DNA of 41,047 bases from Muribaculaceae bacterium (GTDB lineage Bacteria > Bacteroidota > Bacteroidia > Bacteroidales > Muribaculaceae): contig JAIDSL010000007.1 of the NCBI GenBank assembly GCA_029061255.1, positions 1 to 41,047 on the forward strand. Reading direction: 5' to 3'. Every line of letters starts with the position of its first letter. Positions within the stretch are counted from its first letter, which is position 1. Below the pieces are notes generated by a model. The model was not told where the DNA came from. It saw only the letters and a list, made by a program, of their open reading frames with translations, and ran no database searches. The position numbers were made by a program, and so were the translations under genes. Below are positions 32,752-40,970 of this stretch, one piece after another.

Positions 32752-33653
32752 GCACCCGAATGCTCACACTTGCAGCTGCCATCCTGATGATGGCAGTTCA
32801 AGCTGTGCAGGTGTTTGCAGCCGACGACAAGGCTGTATCCGGCACCTACACCTATTACGGACATCCCGGAATGTCTATGATTGAAGCGAAAGAGAAGGCC
32901 CTCGAGGGTGCTCAAAACGAAGCTCTCCGCAACGAGTTCGGCACCTTGGTGAGCCAGGATGTGGTGCAGACCAACGAGATAGTCAACGACAAAGAGAAGA
33001 TGGCTTTCCTTTCAAGCACACAGAGCACTGTTCGTGGCGAGTGGATTGCCACTAACGGCACCCCGCAGTATGAAGAGCGTTTTGAAAACGGTGTCCCTGT
33101 CGTCACTTGCAAGGTGTCAGGTCGCGGGCGTAAACTCTCCAACAAGGCTCCGGAACTCCTTGCCAACGCCCTTTCTGCTCCTGATAAAAGGGCTGTCAAC
33201 TCCGAATTTCAAGACTCACAGGATATTTTCGTCTATGTGAAGAGTCCGGAACGCGATGTTTTTATCATGGTTTGCCTTGAAGATGAGGATGGCACTGTCT
33301 ACAAGATGTTCCCCTTTGAATCCACACCTGCACAGGCCACTCTTAAGAAAGGATACGACTATATCCTTTTCGACAAGGACCGTCCGGGCGGTAATCTTGG
33401 TGAAATGCCCGGCGACGGACTTTTCATCACTACCGACAAACTCGCCCTCAACCGCCTGTATGTCGTTTACTCACCCAACTATTTCCGTAAGGGTGCTTGG
33501 GATCACAACCCTGATGCCGATCTTGATGTCATGTCTACCCGCGACTTCAACAAGCTCATGATCGAGCTTCGAAGGGCCGACGAAGAGATGGGCATGAAAG
33601 TGATCAACCTGAGCGTACGCCCTGCAGGCGATAAGAATTTTGAATACGAATAA
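32724..33653 (+). CDS. Exported LPP20-like / DUF4384-like protein
   Basis: 309 residues. It starts inside the caspase gene (28-nt overlap), which gives basic residues before the hydrophobic signal (MLTLAAAILMMAVQAVQVFA). The alternative ATG at 32760 would lack them. Residues about 38-150 resemble the LPP20/FlgT-like fold of Bacteroidota envelope proteins (GTYTYYGHPGMSMIEAKEKA, EALRNEFGTLVSQ). Residues about 165-255 resemble DUF4384 (DVFIMVCLEDEDGTVYKMFP), a domain often found beside caspases and kinases. The overlap implies translational coupling with the caspase, so the two are likely partners in fixed ratio. Family names are by motif memory and moderate in certainty. Confidence 0.75.
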   Translation: MEIKETKTLSTRMLTLAAAILMMAVQAVQVFAADDKAVSGTYTYYGHPGMSMIEAKEKALEGAQNEALRNEFGTLVSQDVVQTNEIVNDKEKMAFLSSTQSTVRGEWIATNGTPQYEERFENGVPVVTCKVSGRGRKLSNKAPELLANALSAPDKRAVNSEFQDSQDIFVYVKSPERDVFIMVCLEDEDGTVYKMFPFESTPAQATLKKGYDYILFDKDRPGGNLGEMPGDGLFITTDKLALNRLYVVYSPNYFRKGAWDHNPDADLDVMSTRDFNKLMIELRRADEEMGMKVINLSVRPAGDKNFEYE

Positions 33654-33723
33654 ACCATTCCCTCTCTTTCAAGTCTAATAAGTAAATAAAAAACTAACAA
33701 TAACCAACATAAACTAAAAAGCA

Positions 33724-34350
33724 ATGAAAAAGATCATCATGTTCATTATGGCGCTATGCCTGATCGCACCTGCAGCAATGGCTCAGCAGGCTCTCACTCC
33801 CAAGCAGGAGAAACTTTGCAATAAGAATGCCAAAGACCGTGCTAAGGATCTCAAGAAAAAAGGCTATGAAATCATGGGTAGCCTTCCCCTTCAGGATGCT
33901 CTCTACAAACACTTTGCTAAGATGGAACTTGGCGCAACAGAGCAGCAAGGCAACGGACACTCAAAATCTAAGAACAACGGCCGCCAGATGTGCCTCACTT
34001 CCGCTATGTCTGAATATGCTTCCAAAGCAGTTTCCCAGATCAAGGGTCGCAGTGTGACTGACGCTTATGGCAATGAAATTGATACTGAAAACGATCCTGA
34101 ATTCGCTCGCTTCTATGCTGCCTACGAGCGCCTCACCCAGAAAGAGATCAAAGGTGAACTTCAGGAGTCATTCACAATCGTCAAGGAGAATGCAGATGGT
34201 TCCTACGATTTCACAATGTATTTTCTCGTAGATGAAGACAAGGCTTTAGCTCGCCGCCAGAAGGCTATGAAAGACGCAGCTGCTGAGTCTAACCTCGCCC
34301 AGAACTACGCTAAGCAGGTCTCCGAATTCATCAACGAACCTCTTAAATAA
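33724..34350 (+). CDS. Small secreted protein of unknown function
   Basis: 208 residues, not recognised. Signal peptide 1-20 (IAPAAMAQ). The mature protein is basic at its start (KNAKDRAKDLKKKGYEIMGS), then helical, with one short low-complexity stretch (GNGHSKSKNNGR) and a C-terminal helix rich in Ala and Lys (ARRQKAMKDAAAESNLAQNY). The overall plan of a short exported helical protein with 'alternate names of itself at each end' suggests an LPP20-like or lipoprotein-like fold, but I cannot confirm it. It lies 70 nt after the DUF4384-like gene and 62 nt before the transglutaminase-like genes in the same direction. Confidence 0.65.
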   Translation: MKKIIMFIMALCLIAPAAMAQQALTPKQEKLCNKNAKDRAKDLKKKGYEIMGSLPLQDALYKHFAKMELGATEQQGNGHSKSKNNGRQMCLTSAMSEYASKAVSQIKGRSVTDAYGNEIDTENDPEFARFYAAYERLTQKEIKGELQESFTIVKENADGSYDFTMYFLVDEDKALARRQKAMKDAAAESNLAQNYAKQVSEFINEPLK

Positions 34351-34412
34351 GAATCTATTTATCGTATACGTACAACGAAAACGTAAAACGAGCAACTTTT
34401 AAAATTCATATT

Positions 34413-36212
34413 ATGCGCAAAGGGATAACCTTGCTATCAATATTTCTTATGCTTGGCGGGACTATGGGTAACTCACAGTCCCGCTTTGCCGAATTTAATA
34501 AGTTCAGGGATAAGATCATGAGCGACTATCAGAATTTCAAGTCGCGTATCCTTGAGCACTATGCAGATTTTCTTGATGGCGAATGGCATGAATTCGAGGC
34601 TATAATTGAAGAGGAAAGCCCATATACTGAGCCAAAACCGGCCTCTCTTCCCGAATGCGAGGCGGAAATCGATTCATTAGTGACCAACATGGTCATGACT
34701 CGCCTCCCCGATGCAGTTGCCAGCGACAACTCACTTGCCGGCATGCTCTCAGCCATTCCGGGTCGAAATCTTTCCTATGGTCTCGACATGGACTCCGGGT
34801 TTGAGCCAATGAAGATGGACATTCCTGATAATTTCGGACCCTCAGACTTGCCAAAGACCCAAGTGTCAGGGCTCGGCAAGATGATGCTTTCAGCTAATGA
34901 AGCCGAAGGGAAGACCAATTATGAGATTTCCGCGATGCGAATTCCTGACCCGAACTTTGCCTTTGGGTCATTCCCGGGTCAGACTGCCGCTCCGGCTCCC
35001 GGAGAATCAGGAATCACCAATTCAGGAAATTCCGATAAGGCAATGACGTCTGAGGAAATGAACCGCGCCATCACTGGAAGCGGATATGCCTCTGAAGCCA
35101 CTTTTGCCACTCCAAAAGAAGGCGAGAAATTTCAGTTTGATTTCTATGGGATGGAGGCGTTTCTCCCAAACATCGACTTCAATATCGCTGAAAACATCTC
35201 TTCTTCCGGCGAAACTGGCGACCATTGGAAGAAAATGGCTGCACAGGATGGTGGTGTCGAAACGTCGCGCCAGCTCTTCGGACTTGCTCAGCAGCTTGGG
35301 CTCAACGGATATCTGACTTTCCGTCTGGCTGAATCATACGTAAACCAGAAGTTCAAGAACAGCAATGACCGTGCCCGGATGTCGGCTGTGCATTTCCTTA
35401 TGACCAACATGGGCTATGACATTAGGCTCGCCGATATGGGCGAAACGTTCACGGTCATGATGCCGTTCGACCAGAAGGTTGTCTATGGACTCCCATCCAA
35501 GACTATCGAAGGAAGAAAATACACCATGCTTATGCCCGAAGGGTTTACTCCGGCTACTAAATCATTCAAGTTCGCCACATGCATGCTTCCCAACGATGCT
35601 CAGGGCAAGACTTCCGACCTGCGGCTCACCGGGCTCAGCCTTCCCTTCAAGCCCAAGGAGTTTGAGATTTCTAAAAATGGCCTCACCATCAAGGGTGTAG
35701 TCAATGAAAACATCAAGGGTATCCTGTATAAGTATCCTCAGATGCCTGCAGGGGATTTCGCTTCTTCATGGATCGACCAGAGCCTGCGTGAAGATGTAGT
35801 GAATCAAATCAAGTCTCAGGTGGATGGAATGACTGAAAAGCAGGCTATCAATACCCTCATGTCGCTCTGCCACTATGGATTCGATTATGCCACAGACCAA
35901 GACTACCACGGGTTTGAGAAGCCATATTTCTTTGAGGAGAACTTTATCTACGATAAGAACGACTGCGAAGACCGTGCCATCTTCTTCTCATATCTCGTTT
36001 GGAATGCACTTGGCCTCCCATGTCAGCTTATTCAGTATCCGGGTCATGAGAGTGTGACAATCGCAGCTGCATCCGATATCAACGGTTGCTACTACGACAC
36101 TGATGGCATCAAATACTACAGTTCAGACCCAACCTACCGTGGCAGTTGCATTGGCCAGGTGATGCCTACATTCAAGACTGCATCTCCCAAGATCGACAAG
36201 CACTACAAATAA
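34413..36212 (+). CDS. Exported transglutaminase-like protein, copy 1
   Basis: 599 residues. Signal peptide 1-22. A conserved helical segment at 27-57 (FNKFRDKIMSDYQNFKSRIL, EHYADFLDGEWHEF) is followed by a Pro/Glu-rich part. The C-terminal third has the transglutaminase-like triad: Cys518 in DKNDCEDRAIFFSYLVW, His545 in QYPGHESVT and Asp572 in KYYSSDPTY. Proteins of this superfamily are mostly cysteine peptidases in bacteria. The protein is about 600 residues, like its tandem copy at 36242. Both follow the caspase unit and could be its substrates, partners or parallel proteases. The triad is complete in both copies, so both may be active. Confidence 0.82.
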   Translation: MRKGITLLSIFLMLGGTMGNSQSRFAEFNKFRDKIMSDYQNFKSRILEHYADFLDGEWHEFEAIIEEESPYTEPKPASLPECEAEIDSLVTNMVMTRLPDAVASDNSLAGMLSAIPGRNLSYGLDMDSGFEPMKMDIPDNFGPSDLPKTQVSGLGKMMLSANEAEGKTNYEISAMRIPDPNFAFGSFPGQTAAPAPGESGITNSGNSDKAMTSEEMNRAITGSGYASEATFATPKEGEKFQFDFYGMEAFLPNIDFNIAENISSSGETGDHWKKMAAQDGGVETSRQLFGLAQQLGLNGYLTFRLAESYVNQKFKNSNDRARMSAVHFLMTNMGYDIRLADMGETFTVMMPFDQKVVYGLPSKTIEGRKYTMLMPEGFTPATKSFKFATCMLPNDAQGKTSDLRLTGLSLPFKPKEFEISKNGLTIKGVVNENIKGILYKYPQMPAGDFASSWIDQSLREDVVNQIKSQVDGMTEKQAINTLMSLCHYGFDYATDQDYHGFEKPYFFEENFIYDKNDCEDRAIFFSYLVWNALGLPCQLIQYPGHESVTIAAASDINGCYYDTDGIKYYSSDPTYRGSCIGQVMPTFKTASPKIDKHYK

Positions 36213-36241
36213 TCATTAACCTAACTCCCAAATCCTACAAT

Positions 36242-38044
36242 ATGCGTAAAAGCTTTTTCATCATATCAGCTGCCTTGGTTTTTGGAGGAGCATCCGGAGT
36301 CTCGCAATCTCCCTCAGAGAGCTTCAACCAATTCCGCCAGCAGATTCTGAGCGACTACAACAACTTCAAGTCCCGGATCCTTGAGCATTATGCTGATTTT
36401 CTCAATGGCGAATGGCATGAGTTCGAACCCCTCTGGGAAGAAGAGAGTCCTTACACAGAGCCTAAGCCGAAGGCTCTTCCCGAGACTCCGGCTGAGCCTG
36501 AACCGGCTCCACAGCCGGCAGTTGCAAAGCTCCCTACCCCTCGCTTCGGAGAGTCCTCCACAGGTGGAGTGCTTGCCGCCCGCCCCGGAAAGGAGATGGC
36601 ACAGGGAAGTATCACAGACTACGACTATTCATCAATCAAGATCAATGTCCCCGGCAAGGCAGGTAGCAGTTCCATGCCCTCCACAATGGCGCAGAGTCCA
36701 AACGCAGCTGCGCTCAAGATGTCGGAATCTGCCGGAAAGAGCAACTATGAGAGAGCTGTGCTCCGTCTTCCTGACCCCGGATTCGCATTCGGGTCTTGCC
36801 CCGGACAAATTGCCGCTCCTAACCCCGGAGAGTCAGGCATTGTCAATATCGACATGTCAGATCGCCGCATGCGTCCCGAAGATCTTCAGCGTGCCGTAGA
36901 AGAAAGCGGGTATGCTACAGAAGAGACCTTTAGCATTCCTAAGAATCAGAACAATTTCATGTTTGATTTCTATGGTATGGAGGCATTCATTCCTGAGATA
37001 GACTTCCAGATTGCCTCGGCTATCAATAGCCCGGAAGAGACCGGTGCTCATTGGAGCAAGATGGCAGCACAGGAAGGTGGAGTGGAGACAGCCCGTCAGC
37101 TTTTCGGGCTTGCTCAGCAGCTCGGGCTTAACGGATATCTGACATATCGTCTTGCAGAGTCTTTCGTCAACCAGAAGTTTAAGGACTCCAATCCCGCAGC
37201 TCGCACTTCCGCAGTCCACTTCCTCCTCTCCAATATGGGCTACGACGCACGCCTCCTCAAACTCAACGATACATTCATGGTGATGATGCCGTTCGACCAG
37301 AAGGTGGTCTACGGCACTATGTCGCAGACTATCGACGGTCGTAAGTACACTATCCTTTATCCCGATGGGTATGAGTCTCCGAAAGCTGGTCAATCAATGC
37401 GTCTGCTCACTTGCAATCTCCCCCAGAATACACTCGGCAAGACATCAGACCTCCGACTCACCGGACTCAGCCTTCCTATGAAGGCCAAGAGCTTCAATCT
37501 TACCAATGGCAAGCTTTCTCTGACTGGTGAAGTGAATGAGAACATCAAAAACCTTCTTCACCACTATCCCCAGATGCCGACCGGAGACTTTGCTTCTTCA
37601 TGGGTTGACAGCAGCCTTAGGGACAACCTTGTGTCGCAACTTAAATCCCAGCTCAACGGCATGAGCGACCGTGAGGCGGTCAACTCTCTAATGTCGCTTT
37701 GCCACAAGGGTTTCAATTATTCCACCGACCAGGATTTCCACGGCTTCGAAAAGCCATACTTCCTTGAGGAGAATTTCATCTACGACAAGAACGACTGCGA
37801 AGACCGCGCCATCTTCTTCTCATATCTGCTCTGGAACGCCCTTGGTCTTCCTTGCCAGCTTGTGCAGTATCCGGGCCATGAGAGCGCCACAGTGGCACTC
37901 GACGAAGACATCGCCGGCTACTTCTACAACACCGATGGAATGAAATTCTACAGTTCCGACCCCACCTATATCGGCAGTTCTGTAGGAATGGTGATGAAAG
38001 CCTTCCGCGACGCCTCTCCCACCGTCGACAAGCAATACAAATAA
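36242..38044 (+). CDS. Exported transglutaminase-like protein, copy 2 (tandem paralogue)
   Basis: 600 residues from the ATG at 36242. An ATG at 36146 in the same frame lies inside the previous gene and would put the signal peptide 32 residues deep. Signal peptide 1-22 (GVSQS). It matches copy 1 along its whole length, strongest at FKSRILEHYADFLNGEWHEF and in the last third. The middle Pro-rich part (about 72-95) has diverged. Triad residues: Cys519, His546, Asp573. The gap to copy 1 is 29 nt. Clear protein similarity with many synonymous changes suggests an old duplication with both copies kept under selection. It is the last gene of the plus-strand run. Confidence 0.83.
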   Translation: MRKSFFIISAALVFGGASGVSQSPSESFNQFRQQILSDYNNFKSRILEHYADFLNGEWHEFEPLWEEESPYTEPKPKALPETPAEPEPAPQPAVAKLPTPRFGESSTGGVLAARPGKEMAQGSITDYDYSSIKINVPGKAGSSSMPSTMAQSPNAAALKMSESAGKSNYERAVLRLPDPGFAFGSCPGQIAAPNPGESGIVNIDMSDRRMRPEDLQRAVEESGYATEETFSIPKNQNNFMFDFYGMEAFIPEIDFQIASAINSPEETGAHWSKMAAQEGGVETARQLFGLAQQLGLNGYLTYRLAESFVNQKFKDSNPAARTSAVHFLLSNMGYDARLLKLNDTFMVMMPFDQKVVYGTMSQTIDGRKYTILYPDGYESPKAGQSMRLLTCNLPQNTLGKTSDLRLTGLSLPMKAKSFNLTNGKLSLTGEVNENIKNLLHHYPQMPTGDFASSWVDSSLRDNLVSQLKSQLNGMSDREAVNSLMSLCHKGFNYSTDQDFHGFEKPYFLEENFIYDKNDCEDRAIFFSYLLWNALGLPCQLVQYPGHESATVALDEDIAGYFYNTDGMKFYSSDPTYIGSSVGMVMKAFRDASPTVDKQYK

Positions 38045-38050
38045 TCCCCA

Positions 38051-38359
38051 CTAATCACACGGCTGAGAAAGCGGATCCCTAACAGGATAGCTCTTCTCAG
38101 CCTTCTTCTTTTTATTACTCCTCCCCTTCTTCTCAGCCTTCCTGCTCTTCTCCCTTCGCCCCCGTTTGCCGTCCGATTTCTCCGATATCTCCGATATCTC
38201 CGAAACAGAATCCCCCTCATCCACCACGACGACAGCGCCTCCCTTAGGCGAAAGCGACCCGCAACTCCGCACCACAAACCCCAATCCAATACACAAGAGG
38301 GCTGCAGCCGCAACGGCTGTCAGCCCTCTTCTTTCTTTTGACGTAAGCGGATTCTTCAC
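38051..38359 (-). CDS. Small single-span membrane protein with basic tail
   Basis: 102 residues. A membrane helix at about 13-31 (LTAVAAAALLCIGLGFVV) follows the start MKNPLTSKERRG. The rest is a low-complexity charged region (EISEISEKSDGKRGRREKSR and KKK runs), ending YPVRDPLSQPCD. Similar small proteins with an SKERRG start and a conserved C-terminal tail occur in Bacteroidales, with unknown role. It is 48 nt downstream of typA on the same strand, with a heptamer array between. Its coding end holds the stem at 38061-38102. Confidence 0.68.
   Translation of the reverse strand: MKNPLTSKERRGLTAVAAAALLCIGLGFVVRSCGSLSPKGGAVVVVDEGDSVSEISEISEKSDGKRGRREKSRKAEKKGRSNKKKKAEKSYPVRDPLSQPCD
38061..38102. 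terminator. Stem-loop at the convergent end of two operons
   Basis: GGCTGAGAA (38061-38069) pairs with TTCTCAGCC (38094-38102), and the inner AGC/GCT can extend it. It lies 17 nt after the plus-strand operon stop and inside the end of the minus-strand gene. No long T-run, so it is a possible rather than certain terminator. Confidence 0.4.
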
Positions 38360-38360
38360 T

Positions 38361-38401
38361 TAACTCTTAACTCTTTACTCTTTACTCTTTACTTTATACT
38401 T
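38361..38401. repeat. Heptamer tandem array (AACTCTT/TACTCTT)
   Basis: AACTCTT, AACTCTT, TACTCTT, TACTCTT, TACTTTA in a row fill most of the 48-nt gap between typA and the small membrane protein gene. The period is again 7 nt. Confidence 0.8.
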
Positions 38402-38407
38402 CATCCC

Positions 38408-40213
38408 TCATCCTTCATTCCTGTTAGCCCTCTTCCTCTCATTCTCATCAAGGATAATCTTGCGAAGGCGAAGATGATTCGGAGTCACCTCCACATACTC
38501 ATCTTCCTTGATATATTCCAGAGCCTCCTCAAGCGAGAACACCACAGGCGGCACAATCTTTGCCTTGTCGTCAGCACCTGAAGCACGCATATTGGTCAGC
38601 TTCTTCGACTTCGTCACATTCACCACGATATCCTTGTCCTTGGCATTCTCACCTACCACCTGGCCTGCATACACCTCATCTTGCGGGAAGATGAAGAAGC
38701 GTCCACGATCCTGAAGTTTGTCGATGGCATAGGCATAAGCCGTTCCTGCCTCCATGGCGATCAGCGAACCATTCGTGCGGCGCTCTATCTCCCCCTTCCA
38801 CGGCTGATATTCGAGGAAACGGTGAGCCATGATGGCCTCGCCGGCAGTAGCAGTCAGCACATTGTTGCGTAATCCTATGATGCCACGCGAAGGAATATGG
38901 AATTCTATATTTATTCGGTCATTCTGGGTGTCCATGCTAACGATCTCACCCTTGCGGCGCGTCACCATATCCACCACCTTTGAGCTGTATTCTTCCGGCA
39001 CATTGATGGTCAATGCCTCAATAGGCTCACATTTCACGCCGTCTATCTCCTTGACGATTACCTGTGGCTGACCCACCTGAAGCTCGTAGCCCTCGCGGCG
39101 CATCGTCTCGATCAGGATCGACAAGTGAAGCACACCACGTCCGTAGACAGTCCATTTGTCTTCCGTATCCCCCTTGCTCACTCTGAGCGCAAGATTGCGG
39201 TCGAGCTCCTTCATGAGGCGGTCGTGGATATGGCGGGAAGTCACGTATTTGCCATCCTTTCCGAAGAAAGGTGAATTGTTGATGGTGAAAGTCATCGACA
39301 TAGTCGGCTCGTCGATCGCTATGCGGGGAAGCGGCTCCGGATTCTCAACAGAAGATACAGTGTCGCCGATCTCGAAATCCTCAAGCCCCACGATGGCGCA
39401 AATATCACCCGAGCTTACCTCCGTCACCTTCTTGCGTCCCATGCCCTCGAAAGTGTGGAGCTCCTTGATGCGCTGTTTCTTCACGCTGCCGTCTTTCTTG
39501 CAGAGTGCAATCTCCATGCCCTCACGGAGAGTGCCACGATGAACGCGTCCTACGGCGATACGTCCAACATAGCTTGAGTAGTCAAGACTGGTAATCAGCA
39601 TCTGCGGCTCACCCTCTAACTGTGTAGGAGCCGGGATATTCTCAATTATCGCATCGAGCACCGCAGTGATGTCGTTGGTGCGCACCTTCCAGTCTTTGCT
39701 CATCCAGTTTTCCTTCGCACTGCCATATACAGTCGGGAAATCGAGCTGGTCTTCTGTAGCGTTCAAGTTAAACATCAGGTCAAACACCATCTCGTTCACC
39801 TCATCAGGGCGGCAATTAGGCTTGTCCACCTTATTAATAACGACCACCGGCTTCAGCCCCATCTGGATAGCCTTTTGGAGCACAAAACGAGTCTGCGGCA
39901 TAGGACCCTCAAAAGCATCAACAAGGAGCAGGCAACCGTCTGCCATATTGAGCACACGCTCCACCTCACCACCGAAATCGGCGTGTCCCGGGGTATCGAT
40001 GATATTTATCTTCGTACCCTTGTAATTGATACTCACGTTTTTCGAAAGGATTGTGATACCTCTTTCGCGTTCAAGGTCATTGTTATCGAGGATCAGTTCC
40101 CCGGCATTTTGGTTTTCGCGGAAGAGATTTCCGGCGAGCAGCATTTTGTCGACGAGGGTAGTCTTACCGTGGTCGACATGCGCGATGATAGCTATATTGC
40201 GGATGTCTTGCAT
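38408..40213 (-). CDS. typA: Ribosome-associated translational GTPase TypA/BipA
   Basis: 601 residues, normal length. GTPase motifs: AHVDHGKTT (11-19), the RERGITI switch, DTPGHADFGGEVERV and INKVDKPNC. They are followed by an EF-Tu-like domain II, EF-G-like domains III and V, and the TypA-specific C-terminal domain with SKKLTNMRASGADDK. It acts on the ribosome under stress and in 50S assembly at low temperature. Single gene with its own promoter; the mRNA leader starts with a 6-bp hairpin (40229-40243). Confidence 0.98.
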   Translation of the reverse strand: MQDIRNIAIIAHVDHGKTTLVDKMLLAGNLFRENQNAGELILDNNDLERERGITILSKNVSINYKGTKINIIDTPGHADFGGEVERVLNMADGCLLLVDAFEGPMPQTRFVLQKAIQMGLKPVVVINKVDKPNCRPDEVNEMVFDLMFNLNATEDQLDFPTVYGSAKENWMSKDWKVRTNDITAVLDAIIENIPAPTQLEGEPQMLITSLDYSSYVGRIAVGRVHRGTLREGMEIALCKKDGSVKKQRIKELHTFEGMGRKKVTEVSSGDICAIVGLEDFEIGDTVSSVENPEPLPRIAIDEPTMSMTFTINNSPFFGKDGKYVTSRHIHDRLMKELDRNLALRVSKGDTEDKWTVYGRGVLHLSILIETMRREGYELQVGQPQVIVKEIDGVKCEPIEALTINVPEEYSSKVVDMVTRRKGEIVSMDTQNDRINIEFHIPSRGIIGLRNNVLTATAGEAIMAHRFLEYQPWKGEIERRTNGSLIAMEAGTAYAYAIDKLQDRGRFFIFPQDEVYAGQVVGENAKDKDIVVNVTKSKKLTNMRASGADDKAKIVPPVVFSLEEALEYIKEDEYVEVTPNHLRLRKIILDENERKRANRNEG

Positions 40214-40228
40214 AGTGTTTACTGATGT

Positions 40229-40289
40229 CCGGGATAGTCCCGGGCTGTTTCAAACTGCAAAATTAACAAATTTCACCCACACCGCCAAG
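40229..40289 (-). promoter_or_regulatory. typA promoter and leader hairpin
   Basis: Minus strand CTTG (40289-40286), 20 nt, TAATTTTG (40265-40258). Between it and the ATG, CCGGGA and TCCCGG (40229-40243) form a 6-bp stem with a 3-nt loop ending 15 nt before the start, able to influence translation. Confidence 0.6.
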
Positions 40290-40402
40290 CGATTTCCCCG
40301 AAATATTCATTTAAGTCTTCAGTTGTCAGTCTTAAGTCTTAAGATGTCAGTTATAAGTGTCAGTCATAAGCTATCAGAACAAACCCACCCCGCAATCGGT
40401 AG

Positions 40403-40561
40403 GGACGCACGGCCCGTGCGTCCACCCTATGGGAGGGAGGCTTCCCAGCCTCCCACCGAGTCAAACTTAGTAGTAAGCTCACTCCGTGCGCGTCCCTATG
40501 GGAGGGCGGTTTCCTAACCGCCCAAGGCGATAAATATGGAAGGGAGGCTTCCCAGCCTCCC
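40403..40561. repeat. Cluster of four GC-rich REP-like hairpins
   Basis: Four hairpins in 160 bp: 40403-40423 (GGACGCACGG/CCGTGCGTCC), 40435-40454 (GGGAGGCT-TCCC-AGCCTCCC), 40504-40523 (GGGCGGTT-TCCT-AACCGCCC) and 40542-40561 (same as the second). The second, third and fourth share the frame GGGNGGNT-4 nt-complement, and modules of about 35-70 nt repeat. The open frames here are low-complexity products of the repeat, not genes. Confidence 0.8.
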
Positions 40562-40590
40562 CTCAAGCCGCTTGTCGGCAACCACACAAG

Positions 40591-40621
40591 AAAACCCCGA
40601 ACCTTCACAGTCCGGGGTTTT
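40591..40621. terminator. Bidirectional terminator-like hairpin
   Basis: AAAACCCCG (40591-40599) pairs with CGGGGTTTT (40613-40621), with A and T runs at the two ends. It could stop transcripts from either side, including ones arriving from the switch-like region on the right. Confidence 0.6.
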
Positions 40622-40658
40622 CTAATTCCATATCCCTACATCACAAGAGAGACAAACC

Positions 40659-40735
40659 CATACTGAGTTAACAGCGCCGATACTGAGGCGAAGCCTCCGA
40701 TACTGCGAAGCTCCGCTTCGCCGATACTTTGCCAA
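40659..40735. repeat. 77-bp direct repeat, copy 1
   Basis: Identical to 40971-41047, 312 bp further on. It contains four spaced copies of the core (C)ATACT (CATACTGAG, then CCGATACT three times, about 18-23 nt apart) and two small hairpins (GAGGC-GAA-GCCTC and GCGAAG-CTCCG-CTTCGC). Confidence 0.92.
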
Positions 40736-40768
40736 AGGCATTTTGTTTAGCAAATTTGTCAATCTCTT

Positions 40769-40784
40769 ACTAAGAGATAATTAA
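40769..40784. repeat. Left arm of 16-bp inverted repeat
   Basis: ACTAAGAGATAATTAA, the exact reverse complement of 40955-40970. The arms enclose 170 bp. The outer half of this arm forms part of the palindrome ATCTCTT-ACT-AAGAGAT (40762-40778). Confidence 0.85.
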
Positions 40785-40793
40785 ATCCGAATA

Positions 40794-40801
40794 CAAAGGT
40801 A
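40794..40801 (-). promoter_or_regulatory. Promoter -7 element inside the inverted repeat pair
   Basis: On the minus strand TACCTTTG (40801-40794) fits TAnnTTTG. No good -33 TTTG is seen at the usual distance. It faces left, through the left arm and toward the repeat cluster. The palindrome starts 13-14 nt downstream, as in the upxY leader at 3090-3129. Confidence 0.5.
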
Positions 40802-40954
40802 CAACAAAAAATTGGAATTTCCTCATTTTTAGGCAAAAAAGTTTTTCCAAATTTTTACAGACTCTCCTCAAAAATGCCAATTTAGCCCGATTTGTTTAGC
40901 AAATGCCAAATTTTGCCCTTGCTTTTTACTTGATACTCATTACTTTACAAAAAG

Positions 40955-40970
40955 TTAATTATCTCTTAGT
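40955..40970. repeat. Right arm of 16-bp inverted repeat
   Basis: TTAATTATCTCTTAGT, exact reverse complement of 40769-40784, directly joined to the second copy of the 77-bp repeat. Confidence 0.85.

Noticed and set aside
40360..40608. 82-codon minus-strand frame in the right-hand gap
   Set aside because: It is translated GGGAGGCT-type hairpin repeat, with repeated PPSHR-like and GGWEA-like pieces, and has no promoter. It is a product of the repeat.
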